DNA from: Holdemania massiliensis AP2 | GTDB lineage: Bacteria > Bacillota_I > Bacilli_A > Erysipelotrichales > Erysipelotrichaceae | Assembly: GCF_000327285.1 (NCBI RefSeq) | Contig: NZ_HE998567.1 | Span: 563,036-627,035 of the forward strand | DNA: 64,000 nucleotides | Direction: 5' to 3' | Part shown: positions 9,234 through 18,426 of the stretch, in pieces | How the letters are laid out: the number at the start of each line of letters is the position of its first letter | Numbering within the stretch: the first letter of the stretch is position 1 | Made by a program: the position numbers and the translations under genes | Notes under the pieces: model-generated | The model's database searches: none | The model's input: the letters and a program-made list of their open reading frames with translations, nothing else | What the model was told of the DNA's origin: nothing

Positions 9234-9262
9234 GTGAAAAAGCACGGTCAGTTTGACCGTGC
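9234..9262 (-). terminator. Terminator overlapping the recN stop codon
   Basis: Nine-pair stem (9242-9250 with 9254-9262), 3-base loop, followed on the minus strand by TTTTTCAC. The recN stop codon (9248-9250) is inside the stem. Confidence 0.85.
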
Positions 9263-10918
9263 CTCATTCACTTTCATTTGATTGCGCTGGAATAATTCCT
9301 GGGCGGCCTGACGAGCGGTAAGCGACAATTCGCCCTGAGAAATCAGCGCCAGCTGATCAATGCGCTCATCCTCACTCAGCCGCTGAATTTGTGTCTCTGT
9401 AAAATCCTGTCCTTGGCGTTTAGTCACATGATAGTGTTGATCTGAGCACGCTGCAACCTGCGCCAGATGCGTTACGGAAAAAACCTGGGCATCATGGGCC
9501 AGCAGACTCATCTTCAAACCGATCGCCGTAGCCACCTGGCCGCTGACGCCGGTATCAATTTCATCAAAGATGACAGTCTGAATGCCTTCTAAACGCGTAA
9601 AGATCGTTTTCAACCCGAGCATTAACCGGCTTAGTTCCCCACCGCTGGCAACCTGGGTCAGCGAACGCACCGGTTCGCCTGGATTCATGGAAATCATAAA
9701 GTCTGCTTCATCCAGACCATGAATTGAAGGCTTGGCCTCTTTCAGATGCAGGACAAAGCGGGCATGCGGAAGCATCAGGTCATGCAAATGAATTTCGACT
9801 TCCTTCTGCAATGACAGAGCTTTCTGCTGCCGCACCTGACGCAGCTTCAAGGCGGTTGCTTCAAACTGTTGATAGGCTGACTGAACCTGCAGCTGCAGCT
9901 GCTGCAGATATTCCTGGCGATGCTCCTGCTGATCCAGCTGCTGCCGGAAGTTCGCTTCCTTTTCCAGAATTTCATCCAAACTGCGGCCGTATTTTCGTTT
10001 TAACCGGTTGATTTCAAACAGCCGGCTTTGGACTTCATTGATCTGTTCCTCACTGAACTCCAGGGATTCAAAGTAGCTTTGCAGCCGCTCTTTTAAATCC
10101 TGCAGTCCATAGTAATGCTCGTTAAGCGCCTCGCTGATTTCGGCCAGCTCCTTTTCTTCCGGAAAACCACCGGTCAGCCGTGCTGCCTCATAGAGCTGTG
10201 GTACAGCACTTTGTTCCCCATCGAGGATTTCGAGACTTTCCGCCACCCGCTGATAAATTTTTTCCCGGGCGGCAATGCGGTGCTCAATCGCTTCCAGTTC
10301 CTCGTCTTCCCCAGGTTTTAACTGAGCCTGTTCGATTTCATTAAGCTGAAAGCGAAGAAATTCCAAATCTTGTTCGGCTTTAGGACTGCGGGCTTCCTCC
10401 AGCTGATCCTTTAGCTGGTGATAGGTTTTAAATTGTTCTTTCACTGCAGCGATCAGTTCATCCTCATCCAGATATTGATCCAAAAGGTTCAGAAAAGAGC
10501 TGCGGTTTAACAAGTATTGCGTATCGTGCTGCGAATGAATGTCAATTTCATGCGATAACAAGTCACGGATTAAATTTGCTGTTGTCACCCGATGATTTAA
10601 CCGCATCTGACTTTTGCCTTCGGCACTGATTTCCCGGCTGATGACTACGTCTTCATCGCCGTCAAAACCTGTTTCCTGAAGCATCGTCAGCACCCGGGGA
10701 TTCTGGGTAAAATCAAAGACGCCTTCGATCAAAGCCTTTGCTTCCCCTTTTTTGACAAATCCTGCTTGGGCCCGCTGGCCGCAAAGCAAGCTGATTGCAT
10801 CGATCAAAATCGATTTGCCCGCGCCGGTTTCGCCTGTAAACACACTGAAGCCCGCATCAAAATCCAAATCGGCCTCATCAATAAGAATGAAGTTTTTGAC
10901 ATACAGATGTTTAAGCAT
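9248..10918 (-). CDS. recN: DNA repair protein RecN
   Basis: SMC-like ATPase acting early in double-strand-break repair. 556 aa, normal length. Walker A is GETGAGKS (29-36); a long Gln/Glu-rich coiled coil spans the middle; an ABC-type signature (ASGGELSR) and Walker B (VIFDEIDTGVSG) lie in the C-terminal third. AAGGAGG stands well placed before the ATG. It follows dxs with a 24-base gap; the tlyA and argR genes that separate dxs and recN in Bacillus are absent here. Confidence 0.96.
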   Translation of the reverse strand: MLKHLYVKNFILIDEADLDFDAGFSVFTGETGAGKSILIDAISLLCGQRAQAGFVKKGEAKALIEGVFDFTQNPRVLTMLQETGFDGDEDVVISREISAEGKSQMRLNHRVTTANLIRDLLSHEIDIHSQHDTQYLLNRSSFLNLLDQYLDEDELIAAVKEQFKTYHQLKDQLEEARSPKAEQDLEFLRFQLNEIEQAQLKPGEDEELEAIEHRIAAREKIYQRVAESLEILDGEQSAVPQLYEAARLTGGFPEEKELAEISEALNEHYYGLQDLKERLQSYFESLEFSEEQINEVQSRLFEINRLKRKYGRSLDEILEKEANFRQQLDQQEHRQEYLQQLQLQVQSAYQQFEATALKLRQVRQQKALSLQKEVEIHLHDLMLPHARFVLHLKEAKPSIHGLDEADFMISMNPGEPVRSLTQVASGGELSRLMLGLKTIFTRLEGIQTVIFDEIDTGVSGQVATAIGLKMSLLAHDAQVFSVTHLAQVAACSDQHYHVTKRQGQDFTETQIQRLSEDERIDQLALISQGELSLTARQAAQELFQRNQMKVNEARSN

Positions 10919-10942
10919 CAGCCTTCCTCCTTCCGGAATGAT

Positions 10943-12808
10943 TTATGACCCGCAATATTCTTTTATCACATCAAACAAGCTCAGGATATCAATGCCTTCC
11001 AGCCGCCGGATTTTATTTAAGGATCCCTGCGGAACATACGTGTCGCCAATCCCGACCCGACGGATTGTCAGGTCAGCCTGATGATCTGCCGCCCATTCCA
11101 GAATCGCGCTGGAAAGACCGCCGGCCAGCATGTCTGTTTCATAGACGATCACTGGTTTTCCCTCTTCAGCCAGCTGCATCAGCATCGCTTCATCCAAAGG
11201 CTTGAAGAAGCGGGCATTGACGACTTTGACAGGCAGTGAATTGGTTAAGACCTTGGAAACGACCTTATCGACATCCGACCCATAAGTCACAACGGTGCAG
11301 CAGTGATCCGGTTCCTCGTTCACGATGCTCCAGCTGCCGATCGGAATCGGTTCGGCTTGGGGCAATTCGTTATACAGCGCTGTGCCACGAGGATAGCGTA
11401 AGGCCATCGGATGGGATTGGGCAAATGCGGCAGCCATCAGCTGCTGAGCTTCTGCAGCATCCTTCGGCTGCGCCAGAATCAGATTCGGCAGTGACCGCAG
11501 GATCGCGATGTCGAAGACGCCGTGATGGGTGTCGCCATCCTCCCCTACTAAGCCAGCACGGTCAATGCCGATCACAACCGGCAAATCCATCCGGCAGATA
11601 TCATGATTAATCTGATCGTAACAACGCTGCAGAAAAGATGAATACAAGGAGATAAACGGCCGCTTGCCGCTGATCGCCAGGCCTGCACAGAAGGTCGCGG
11701 CGTGTTCTTCGGCAATGCCGCAGTCAAAAGAACGTTCCGGATAGACCGCAAAGAACTTCTCCAGCTTGCTGCCGGTAATCATCGCCGGGGTGACCGCAAC
11801 GATATCCTTGTTTTCTTTAGCCAGCCGAATCAATGTTTCGCTGATCACTGAAGACCAGGAAAGATAGCCGGCCGGGGTGGATGACAAAGGCTTTCCGGTC
11901 GCGGGATTAAACGGTCCGACGCCGTGCCATACACCTTCCTTGTCCTCCTCACAATAGGAATAGCCCTTTCCTTTTTTCGTCAGAACATGGACGACGACAG
12001 GCCCCTGATGCGATTTGGCAACGTTTAAAATCTGAATCAAACTCTTGATGTCATGACCATCGACCGGTCCTAAATATTCCAGACCGAATTCACCGAAAAC
12101 ACCTGTATCAATGACCCCTTTTTTCACAGCGTCTTTCATATTCTGCAGACCCGACAGAACAGCCTGACCGACATTGTTGCGGTTCAGCGCTGTCTTGAGA
12201 TCATTTTTGAATGTGTTATAAGGCTTGGAGGCCCGCAATTTGGCAAAATTTTGGGTTAAAACGCCGACATTTTCCGAAATCGACATGTTGTTATCATTAA
12301 AAATAATGATGATATTGCGCTGTTCGCTGCCAATTTGATTCAATGCCTCCAACGCCATCCCGCCGCCCAGAGCACCATCGCCGATCACCGGAACAATGTG
12401 ATATTGTTCATGGTTGAGATCCCGCGCAACGGCCATCCCCAAGGCTGCCGACAGCGAAGTTGAAGAATGGCCGGCTTCCCAGACGTCATGTTCGCTTTCC
12501 GTCCGCTTTTCAAAGCCGGACAGACCTTCATACTGCCGCAGCGAATCGAACCGGTTCGCCCGGCCGGTTAATATTTTGTGGGTATAACATTGATGTCCCA
12601 CGTCAAAAAAGATTTTATCCTGCGGCGAATCAAACACCTTATGCAGTGCGATGGTCAGCTCAACAACACCTAAATTGCTGGACAGATGTCCGCCGGTCTT
12701 GCTGACATGATCAATCAGAAACTCCCGAATCTGCTGCGCCAGGGCTTTCAGCTGCCGCTGATCCAGATCTTTCAGAAAGGAAGGATCCTGTATATCGGTT
12801 AAATCCAT
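10943..12808 (-). CDS. dxs: 1-deoxy-D-xylulose-5-phosphate synthase
   Basis: First enzyme of the MEP isoprenoid pathway: condenses pyruvate and glyceraldehyde 3-phosphate using thiamine diphosphate. 621 aa. Diagnostic segments are GHSSTS, the GDGALGGG...NDN cofactor site, and DRAGLVGEDGDTHHG in the pyrimidine-binding domain, with a transketolase C-terminal domain. I place the start at the ATG 12808 because AAGGAGG lies nine bases before it; a GTG at 12832 abuts the ispA stop but has no ribosome site. Encoded directly after ispA, so isoprenoid precursor and chain-elongation enzymes are co-expressed. Confidence 0.95.
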   Translation of the reverse strand: MDLTDIQDPSFLKDLDQRQLKALAQQIREFLIDHVSKTGGHLSSNLGVVELTIALHKVFDSPQDKIFFDVGHQCYTHKILTGRANRFDSLRQYEGLSGFEKRTESEHDVWEAGHSSTSLSAALGMAVARDLNHEQYHIVPVIGDGALGGGMALEALNQIGSEQRNIIIIFNDNNMSISENVGVLTQNFAKLRASKPYNTFKNDLKTALNRNNVGQAVLSGLQNMKDAVKKGVIDTGVFGEFGLEYLGPVDGHDIKSLIQILNVAKSHQGPVVVHVLTKKGKGYSYCEEDKEGVWHGVGPFNPATGKPLSSTPAGYLSWSSVISETLIRLAKENKDIVAVTPAMITGSKLEKFFAVYPERSFDCGIAEEHAATFCAGLAISGKRPFISLYSSFLQRCYDQINHDICRMDLPVVIGIDRAGLVGEDGDTHHGVFDIAILRSLPNLILAQPKDAAEAQQLMAAAFAQSHPMALRYPRGTALYNELPQAEPIPIGSWSIVNEEPDHCCTVVTYGSDVDKVVSKVLTNSLPVKVVNARFFKPLDEAMLMQLAEEGKPVIVYETDMLAGGLSSAILEWAADHQADLTIRRVGIGDTYVPQGSLNKIRRLEGIDILSLFDVIKEYCGS

Positions 12809-12832
12809 TTCCGCTAACCTCCTTATCTTCAC

Positions 12833-13675
12833 TTAATACTGCCGGAATTCCATTGCGTCCAGAATCGCGATCAGCTGCTGCGTGTTCATGTCCATCTGAC
12901 GAATCGCATCACGCGTCTGCCGATAGACTTCAGTCATCGCATCCTGCGCCTGGCCTAATCCCAATATTGTGACATAAGTCGATTTTTTATTGTCCAAGTC
13001 GCTGGCTGATTTGCCCAGCTCCTTGCTGCTTTTGGTAACATCCAGAATATCGTCCTGAATCTGAAAGGCCAGGCCCATTAAAGCGCCGATACGCCGCCAT
13101 TGCGAAATCGCAGCGTCCTGTCCGGCTAAAATAGCTCCCATGACCAAAGGCGCCGTAAACAGACAGCCGGTTTTATAAAGATGAACTTCCTTCAGCTGTT
13201 CCAGCGTCACCGCCGCACTGTTTTCTGCTTCCAAATCTTTAATCTGGCCGAGGATCATCCCTTCGGCACCGCCGGCAGAAGCTAATTCCTTTACGATTTT
13301 CAAGGTTTTCATAGGATCCGCGCTGCTTTCTGCGGCGAGTGCAAAAGCCTGCGTCAGTAAACCATCGCCCGCCAGGATAGCCGTGGCTTCATTAAACTGC
13401 TTATGGCAGGTCTTGCGGCCGCGGCGGTAATCATCGTTGTCCATTGCCGGCAGATCGTCATGGATCAGAGAATAGGTATGCATCATTTCCAAAGCTCCGG
13501 CAGCCATGAAACCATCCTTTGCAACTAAGCCATAACCTTCCATAACCGCAAACAACAGCTGTGGGCGCAGCCGCTTCCCCTTTCCCATCAGCGAATACTC
13601 CATCGCTTCGCTGACTTCAGAGTGTTTCAGCAGCCGGCACTGACGCTGCAGGAATTCTTCAAATTCATTCATCAT
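12833..13675 (-). CDS. ispA: Farnesyl/geranylgeranyl diphosphate synthase
   Basis: Trans-prenyltransferase joining IPP to allylic diphosphates. 280 aa. First aspartate-rich motif HDDLPAMDNDD (72-82) and second QIQDDILD are intact. ATGA overlap (13672-13675) with xseB means coupled translation. Gene order xseA-xseB-ispA-dxs is a widespread arrangement. Chain length (C15 or C20) cannot be settled from the motif alone. Confidence 0.92.
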   Translation of the reverse strand: MMNEFEEFLQRQCRLLKHSEVSEAMEYSLMGKGKRLRPQLLFAVMEGYGLVAKDGFMAAGALEMMHTYSLIHDDLPAMDNDDYRRGRKTCHKQFNEATAILAGDGLLTQAFALAAESSADPMKTLKIVKELASAGGAEGMILGQIKDLEAENSAAVTLEQLKEVHLYKTGCLFTAPLVMGAILAGQDAAISQWRRIGALMGLAFQIQDDILDVTKSSKELGKSASDLDNKKSTYVTILGLGQAQDAMTEVYRQTRDAIRQMDMNTQQLIAILDAMEFRQY

Positions 13676-13893
13676 TCGTTTTCACCCTGACCTTCCTTTG
13701 TCTGGTGGCGAAGCATCAGCTCCTGGACTTTATTTTCATAGCCCTGAAGCTGTGTATCTAGATCCTGAACTAAATTCAAGCCTTCCTCAAACAGTCCGAT
13801 CGCTTCTTCCAAAGCAATTTCATTTTTCTCGAGCAGCGATACGATTTGATCAAGCCGATCCATGGATTGTTCAAATGTGGGTTTCTCGCTCAT
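13672..13893 (-). CDS. xseB: Exodeoxyribonuclease VII small subunit
   Basis: 73 aa, all-helical small subunit of ExoVII. The family pattern FEQSMDRLDQIVSLLE and the Leu/Glu-rich second helix are clear. It overlaps xseA by four bases upstream and ispA by four bases downstream. It acts in a complex with XseA. Confidence 0.93.
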   Translation of the reverse strand: MSEKPTFEQSMDRLDQIVSLLEKNEIALEEAIGLFEEGLNLVQDLDTQLQGYENKVQELMLRHQTKEGQGENE

Positions 13894-15221
13894 GCCTGTT
13901 CCTCCTTTTCCTTAACGACAGCCGTGATCTGGCCGTCATGCAGACGAATCTGCATTTCTTCCTGAATTTTTACTTCCTGTACGGAACGAACCAAATGTCC
14001 GTTCTGCGCGATCAGGCCGTAGCCTCGCCCCAAAATTTTCAATGGAGAATAGGCATCCATCAGCCGGATCTTTTCTTTCAGCTGCTGCTGGCGAAGCATC
14101 AGCTGTTGTTTCTGATGGTGATTGAGATTCAGCCGCAGCTGTCCTAAACGCTGCTGCTGCAGATAGACATGCTTGGATGTCTGGTTCAGCAGAATCGCGC
14201 TGACCTGATCTAAGCGCGCCCGTTGGGTGCGCACGCGCTGACTGGTGTTCTGCAGTCTTGAAGTATTGTAATCCAAACGCATTTGAACCGGCTGAAGCAA
14301 AGTCATCGGATCTTGGAAAATCCGGCTTTCAGTCTGCTGCTCATAACGCTGCCGCTGCATCCGTAGTTTTTGATGAATCAAATAAATCAGCTGCTGACGT
14401 TGCCGCAGACAATATCCCTGGACTTCCGCCAGCTGCGGCGTTGCCATTTCGGCAGCCCCGGTTGGCGTAGGCGCCCGCCGATCGGCAACCAGATCGGCAA
14501 TCGTAACGTCGACTTCATGCCCTACACCGCAGATCACCGGCGTCTTTAGATTCGCCAGTGTTCGGGCTACGCACTCCTCATTGAATGACCATAGATCTTC
14601 GATGGATCCGCCCCCACGGGCTAATATCATAACATCAAAGTTCAGTGCATCCGCCTGTCTCAGCGCCGCGCAGATCTGAGCCGCTGCCCCTTCACCCTGA
14701 ACCAGTACCGGAATTTCGCTCACCTGAGCAACCGGCCAGCGCCGTGCCAGCGTCGTGATCACGTCCTGCCGGGCGGCCGTGTTTTTACCGGTAATGACAA
14801 CGATTCGCATCGGATAGACGGGAATCGGCTTTTTTCTGGCGGGATCAAACAATCCTTCGTTATGCAGCCGGCGTTTGAGTTCTTCAAATTTTAAATACAG
14901 ATCGCCTAAGCCGGTCGGCTTCATTGCCGTAACATAAAGCTGAAGCTGTCCGCTGGATTCAAAGATCGAGGTGTTGGCCTGGACTAGGACAGAGTCGCCC
15001 TCTTTCGGCTTGAATTGGCAGCGAACGGCGTTGGAAGCAAACATTACGCAGCTGATTCGGGACTTCTCATCTTTTAATGTAAAGTACCAATGTCCGCTGC
15101 GATGAGCCGTAAAATTGGATATTTCACCGGCAACGATCACCCTTTGGATCAAAGGATCCTGATCCAGTTTTCCTTTCAGGTAGCGGACAAGGGCGCTGAC
15201 GCTCAGCTGCCGGTTTCTCAT
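13890..15221 (-). CDS. xseA: Exodeoxyribonuclease VII large subunit
   Basis: Catalytic subunit of the single-strand-specific nuclease ExoVII. 443 aa. N-terminal OB fold (about 1-105) with the family stretch SGHWYFTLKD, followed by the catalytic core with ARGGGSIEDLWSFN, CGVGHEVD and the RAPTPTGAAE motif, then a long glutamine/arginine-rich coiled coil. Overlaps nusB by four bases (15218-15221) and xseB by four. In Bacillus folD lies between nusB and xseA; it is missing here. Confidence 0.95.
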   Translation of the reverse strand: MRNRQLSVSALVRYLKGKLDQDPLIQRVIVAGEISNFTAHRSGHWYFTLKDEKSRISCVMFASNAVRCQFKPKEGDSVLVQANTSIFESSGQLQLYVTAMKPTGLGDLYLKFEELKRRLHNEGLFDPARKKPIPVYPMRIVVITGKNTAARQDVITTLARRWPVAQVSEIPVLVQGEGAAAQICAALRQADALNFDVMILARGGGSIEDLWSFNEECVARTLANLKTPVICGVGHEVDVTIADLVADRRAPTPTGAAEMATPQLAEVQGYCLRQRQQLIYLIHQKLRMQRQRYEQQTESRIFQDPMTLLQPVQMRLDYNTSRLQNTSQRVRTQRARLDQVSAILLNQTSKHVYLQQQRLGQLRLNLNHHQKQQLMLRQQQLKEKIRLMDAYSPLKILGRGYGLIAQNGHLVRSVQEVKIQEEMQIRLHDGQITAVVKEKEEQA

Positions 15222-15595
15222 ATTCTGTCCAATACGCCGTTAATCAGTCGATACGCTTCATCATCGCAGTAATCTTTTGCTAACCGCACGGCTTCATCAA
15301 TAATAATCGCTGCCGAAGCTGTCTGATGATCCAATTCACTGCACGCTAAAAGCAGGATTGCCTGTTCGAGCACACCTAAGCGCTCAAAATTCCAGTCCTT
15401 TAAAGTCTCGTTAATGTATTGAATATATCGTTTTTCATTGTCCAAAGTATCCAGAATCAAAATATGGCCGAAATCGTCCAGCTCTTCTGGTTTCATTTCC
15501 ATCACTTCTTCAATGATTTCATCTATCGGTTTGTTCAACAGACGATGCTGATACAAACAGATCATCGCTTTTTCTCTACAACTATGTCGGTTCAT
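15218..15595 (-). CDS. nusB: Transcription antitermination factor NusB
   Basis: 125-aa helical protein that with NusE (S10) binds boxA in rRNA leaders. The N-terminal RREKAM-like stretch (HSCREKAMICLYQ) and the C-terminal IDEAVRLAKDY / FINGVLD-type signature (RLINGVLDRI) are present. GGAGGG lies seven bases before the ATG. First gene of the nusB-xseA-xseB-ispA-dxs block, in which all junctions overlap or nearly touch. Confidence 0.93.
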   Translation of the reverse strand: MNRHSCREKAMICLYQHRLLNKPIDEIIEEVMEMKPEELDDFGHILILDTLDNEKRYIQYINETLKDWNFERLGVLEQAILLLACSELDHQTASAAIIIDEAVRLAKDYCDDEAYRLINGVLDRI

Positions 15596-15736
15596 GTTAA
15601 CCCTCCGCTCATTGTATTATTTTAGCATGAAAAACGGTTTGGCGAAACTCTTTCTCATGCCTTTTTACGGACTTTTGATTTGCCTTTTTTTTAACATTCG
15701 TATAGAATGGAAAACAGAACAGAAAGAAGGATCGAT

Positions 15737-16294
15737 ATGCGTTCTGCCTCATTCCCCGCTCGGTTATGGGGACATTTCAAGACGATTACGCTGCATAAGC
15801 TGCGGGTCACGCGGCTGTGTTTTAAAATGGGATTAATCAAACAGGGGCTGCTCCATGATCTGTCCAAATACAGTCCGATCGAATTCTGGTCAGGCGTCCG
15901 TTATTTTCAAGGATACCGCTCACCCATTGACGCTGAAAAAGAAGCCAAGGGTTATTCTGAGGGCTGGCTGCATCACAAAGGACATAACAAGCATCATTGG
16001 GAGTATTGGATTGACCGAAACAAGCAATGCGCCGGGCTATTCTGCGTCGAAATGCCGAAGCGCTATGTCGCGGAGATGGTCTGCGATCGGATCGCGGCCT
16101 GTCAGACATATCAGAAAGAAAAATATACGGATGCTTCCGCAATCGAGTATTTCCAGCGTGGCAGTGATCGCCAGTTCATGCATCCAGAGACTGCCGCTTT
16201 GCTCCAAACATATTTAGAATGGGTAAGGGATGATGGGATTGATGCGGCTTTTAAAAAGATAAAACAAGACTGGCGTAGAACGAAATCTAACTAA
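15737..16294 (+). CDS. DUF5662 family protein
   Basis: 185 aa. Contains LLHDLSKYSPIEFW and a His-rich HHKGHNKHHWEYW, the characteristic pattern of the DUF5662 family, which looks like a metal-binding helical (HD-like) fold. The biochemical role is unknown. AGAAGG lies six bases before the ATG at 15737; the frame is open earlier (15707) but without a ribosome site. Divergent from nusB and followed by a terminator. Confidence 0.7.
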   Translation: MRSASFPARLWGHFKTITLHKLRVTRLCFKMGLIKQGLLHDLSKYSPIEFWSGVRYFQGYRSPIDAEKEAKGYSEGWLHHKGHNKHHWEYWIDRNKQCAGLFCVEMPKRYVAEMVCDRIAACQTYQKEKYTDASAIEYFQRGSDRQFMHPETAALLQTYLEWVRDDGIDAAFKKIKQDWRRTKSN

Positions 16295-16620
16295 ATAAAA
16301 GTTCTTACAAAGCTTGAGAGATTCCGATAAATCTTCGTGCCGTCAAATTGAGCAGTTCACCGCGGCTGCTTTTTTATTTACGCTCTCTAACACCCGATTT
16401 CTTTTTTCTTCCATCTTTCAGCTGTCAATCCTTACATAAAGCTGGCTGTCAAAAATTCCATTTTGAAGAGAAAAAAGATAATTCTAGCGCTGAAAAGAAA
16501 ACTTGTCGGTTCTCAATCTACGCTTTAAAATGACAAGTGGAAAAGCTCTGTTCTGCTGAAAGCATGAAATCCACTCCCTTTTCAATGGATTTTGGCCGAA
16601 CAGCTAGGATGAGGTCCTGT
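16295..16620 (+). other. 326-base intergenic region with one terminator
   Basis: Between the DUF5662 gene and the nuclease gene. Apart from the terminator at 16351-16376 I see no coding remnant or RNA. Frames upstream of 16621 are open back to a GTG at 16537 but lack a ribosome site and are not protein-like. Confidence 0.5.
16351..16376 (+). terminator. Terminator after the DUF5662 gene
   Basis: Five-pair stem (16351-16355 with 16366-16370) with GC-rich loop, followed by TTTTTATTTA. Confidence 0.5.
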
Positions 16621-18222
16621 ATGCGACATGTCGATTTAACCCAATTACCTCGGGACAAGCGTAATTATATTGCCTGGAATCAGGCCGCAGGTTTTCAGAT
16701 TCCGTTTATCTATGATCATCTTCGCGGTGAAATGACGATTCTCCAAGCGAACAAAGGAAAACATGGGGAAGCTATCCTGGAGATTGAATTTGAGAATCGA
16801 ATTATTCACTCGGTACCTGCCAGTTCTGTCAAAAATTGCATCCTGGGCCGGATTCTTCAAACCCGTTCTTTTGATTTCGTCACCGTTATCGGGCAGCAGT
16901 TTCAAGATGAGCGGCGCCATTATCAGATTGTTGGTCAGCGGCGCGGCGTTCTGAAATCCAACCCGCAGGCGACGCAGCGGGAAGTAGAAATTCTTTGTTT
17001 TTTGTGCGGGGCAAAAACATGGATGGCGGAAGAGCGGGTATTGCCGCCAAAGAACTGTGCATGCCGCCGATGCCGATATTCCCCATTGTCCGGAAGGCCT
17101 TCCATTGTCGAAACCGATCCCTGGATGATCCCGTTCTTTCCTGGTGGGATTGCGCAGGCCAGACAGTACACGCACGGTCAGAATCAGAAGCTTCGTTTTC
17201 GCTGTCCCTATTGCGGGAAAATAAGGGAAAAAGCGATCGCGATCTCAACTTTAAGCCGCACGCATTCGATCGGCTGTGCCTGTTGTTGGTCGGTTGGCCG
17301 TTCCTTTCCTCATCGGCTGATTAAATGTGTTTTGGACAGTCTTAAAGTCCCATATATTCAGGAAGCTTCAAGAAAAGATCTGCCTTGGGCTCAGACGTAT
17401 TCCTATGACTTTTATTTACCTGAGCTGAATGCGATCATTGAAGCCCATGGGAAGCAGCATTACGAAGAAGGAACAGGTTATTTTAAGAATGCGCTGAAAA
17501 AAAACAGAACGGCCGACCTCCATAAGAAGCAGCTGGCTTGTGATCATGGAATTCCGCCTTTCCGATACATTGAGATCAACTGCCGAAAGAGTGAAACAGA
17601 ATTCATAAAGAATAATCTTCTCCGCTCTCCCCTGCCTGCACTTCTGAACAGCGATCTGACGGAGCTTGATTGGCTGCAGATAACAAGAACTGCCTGGAAA
17701 TCAGAGAAATTAAGTATCCTTGCCTACAGTCTCGATAATCCAGACAAATCAGTGCGAAATATCGCAAAGCATTTCGGGGTTGGCCGGGATCTGGTCAAAG
17801 AGGTTCAAGTCAGCGCCGGCATTTACGATGCCGCCAAAGAGCGAAAGCTGGGTGTAAAGCGTCAGCAGGCATTCTACGCTGATCGAACAAAACTGCGGGA
17901 TGAAAAAATATGTCAGCTTAAACGCAGTCATCCCCAATTCTCTACGCAGGATATCGCTGAAAGGGTGGGGATGGAGCGGCATGCGGTATATCGGATTTTA
18001 CAGCAAAAGGGTCTCTATGACGATCAAACTGAGAAAGCAAATAAGCATTTAAAAATTTCTGCTTCCCGGAAAAGAATAAAAGACTCTGAGATTCGGCAGA
18101 TCTGCCAGCTCAAGCTCGATAATCCTGAGATTTCAGCACGTGAAGCAGGACGAATGACCGGTCATGGTCATAGTACGATTATGCGGATTTGGTCTGATAA
18201 CCAACTCATTAAGTGCCGATAA
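16621..18222 (+). CDS. Zinc-ribbon, Vsr-like nuclease and triple-HTH protein
   Basis: 533-aa multidomain protein. An N-terminal beta-rich region (about 1-115) has no assigned function. Next come two Cys clusters that look like zinc ribbons: C126/C129 with C146/C148/C151, and C195/C198 with C219/C221/C222. A Vsr/EDxHD-type restriction-like nuclease core follows: Asp263 (YSYDFYLPE), Glu274, His276, Lys278 and His280 (IIEAHGKQHYE), closing with a YIEINC strand. The C-terminus has three successive HTH-like units (about 365-400, 428-465, 490-531). The layout resembles phage and homing-type endonucleases of Bacillota. No terminase, integrase or host intron is nearby. Start chosen at 16621 because AGGATGAGG lies six bases before it. 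Function is inferred from fold only. Confidence 0.65.
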   Translation: MRHVDLTQLPRDKRNYIAWNQAAGFQIPFIYDHLRGEMTILQANKGKHGEAILEIEFENRIIHSVPASSVKNCILGRILQTRSFDFVTVIGQQFQDERRHYQIVGQRRGVLKSNPQATQREVEILCFLCGAKTWMAEERVLPPKNCACRRCRYSPLSGRPSIVETDPWMIPFFPGGIAQARQYTHGQNQKLRFRCPYCGKIREKAIAISTLSRTHSIGCACCWSVGRSFPHRLIKCVLDSLKVPYIQEASRKDLPWAQTYSYDFYLPELNAIIEAHGKQHYEEGTGYFKNALKKNRTADLHKKQLACDHGIPPFRYIEINCRKSETEFIKNNLLRSPLPALLNSDLTELDWLQITRTAWKSEKLSILAYSLDNPDKSVRNIAKHFGVGRDLVKEVQVSAGIYDAAKERKLGVKRQQAFYADRTKLRDEKICQLKRSHPQFSTQDIAERVGMERHAVYRILQQKGLYDDQTEKANKHLKISASRKRIKDSEIRQICQLKLDNPEISAREAGRMTGHGHSTIMRIWSDNQLIKCR

Positions 18223-18426
18223 CGATCCAATGATAGCGAAGTTGAATCAGACTCAGAAAACATCGCTCAGTGAGCAAAGTTCAGCACAAAACAGCGATTC
18301 TCTGCAATCTCATCATGATATTGAAAAAACGTCTCTGTGCTTTCGTCATCAGATAATCTGAAACAGAAGCAAGAAACGTTTGAATGTCGGTTTGATTTCA
18401 AAAGACAGATCCTGAATCACTCAAGA

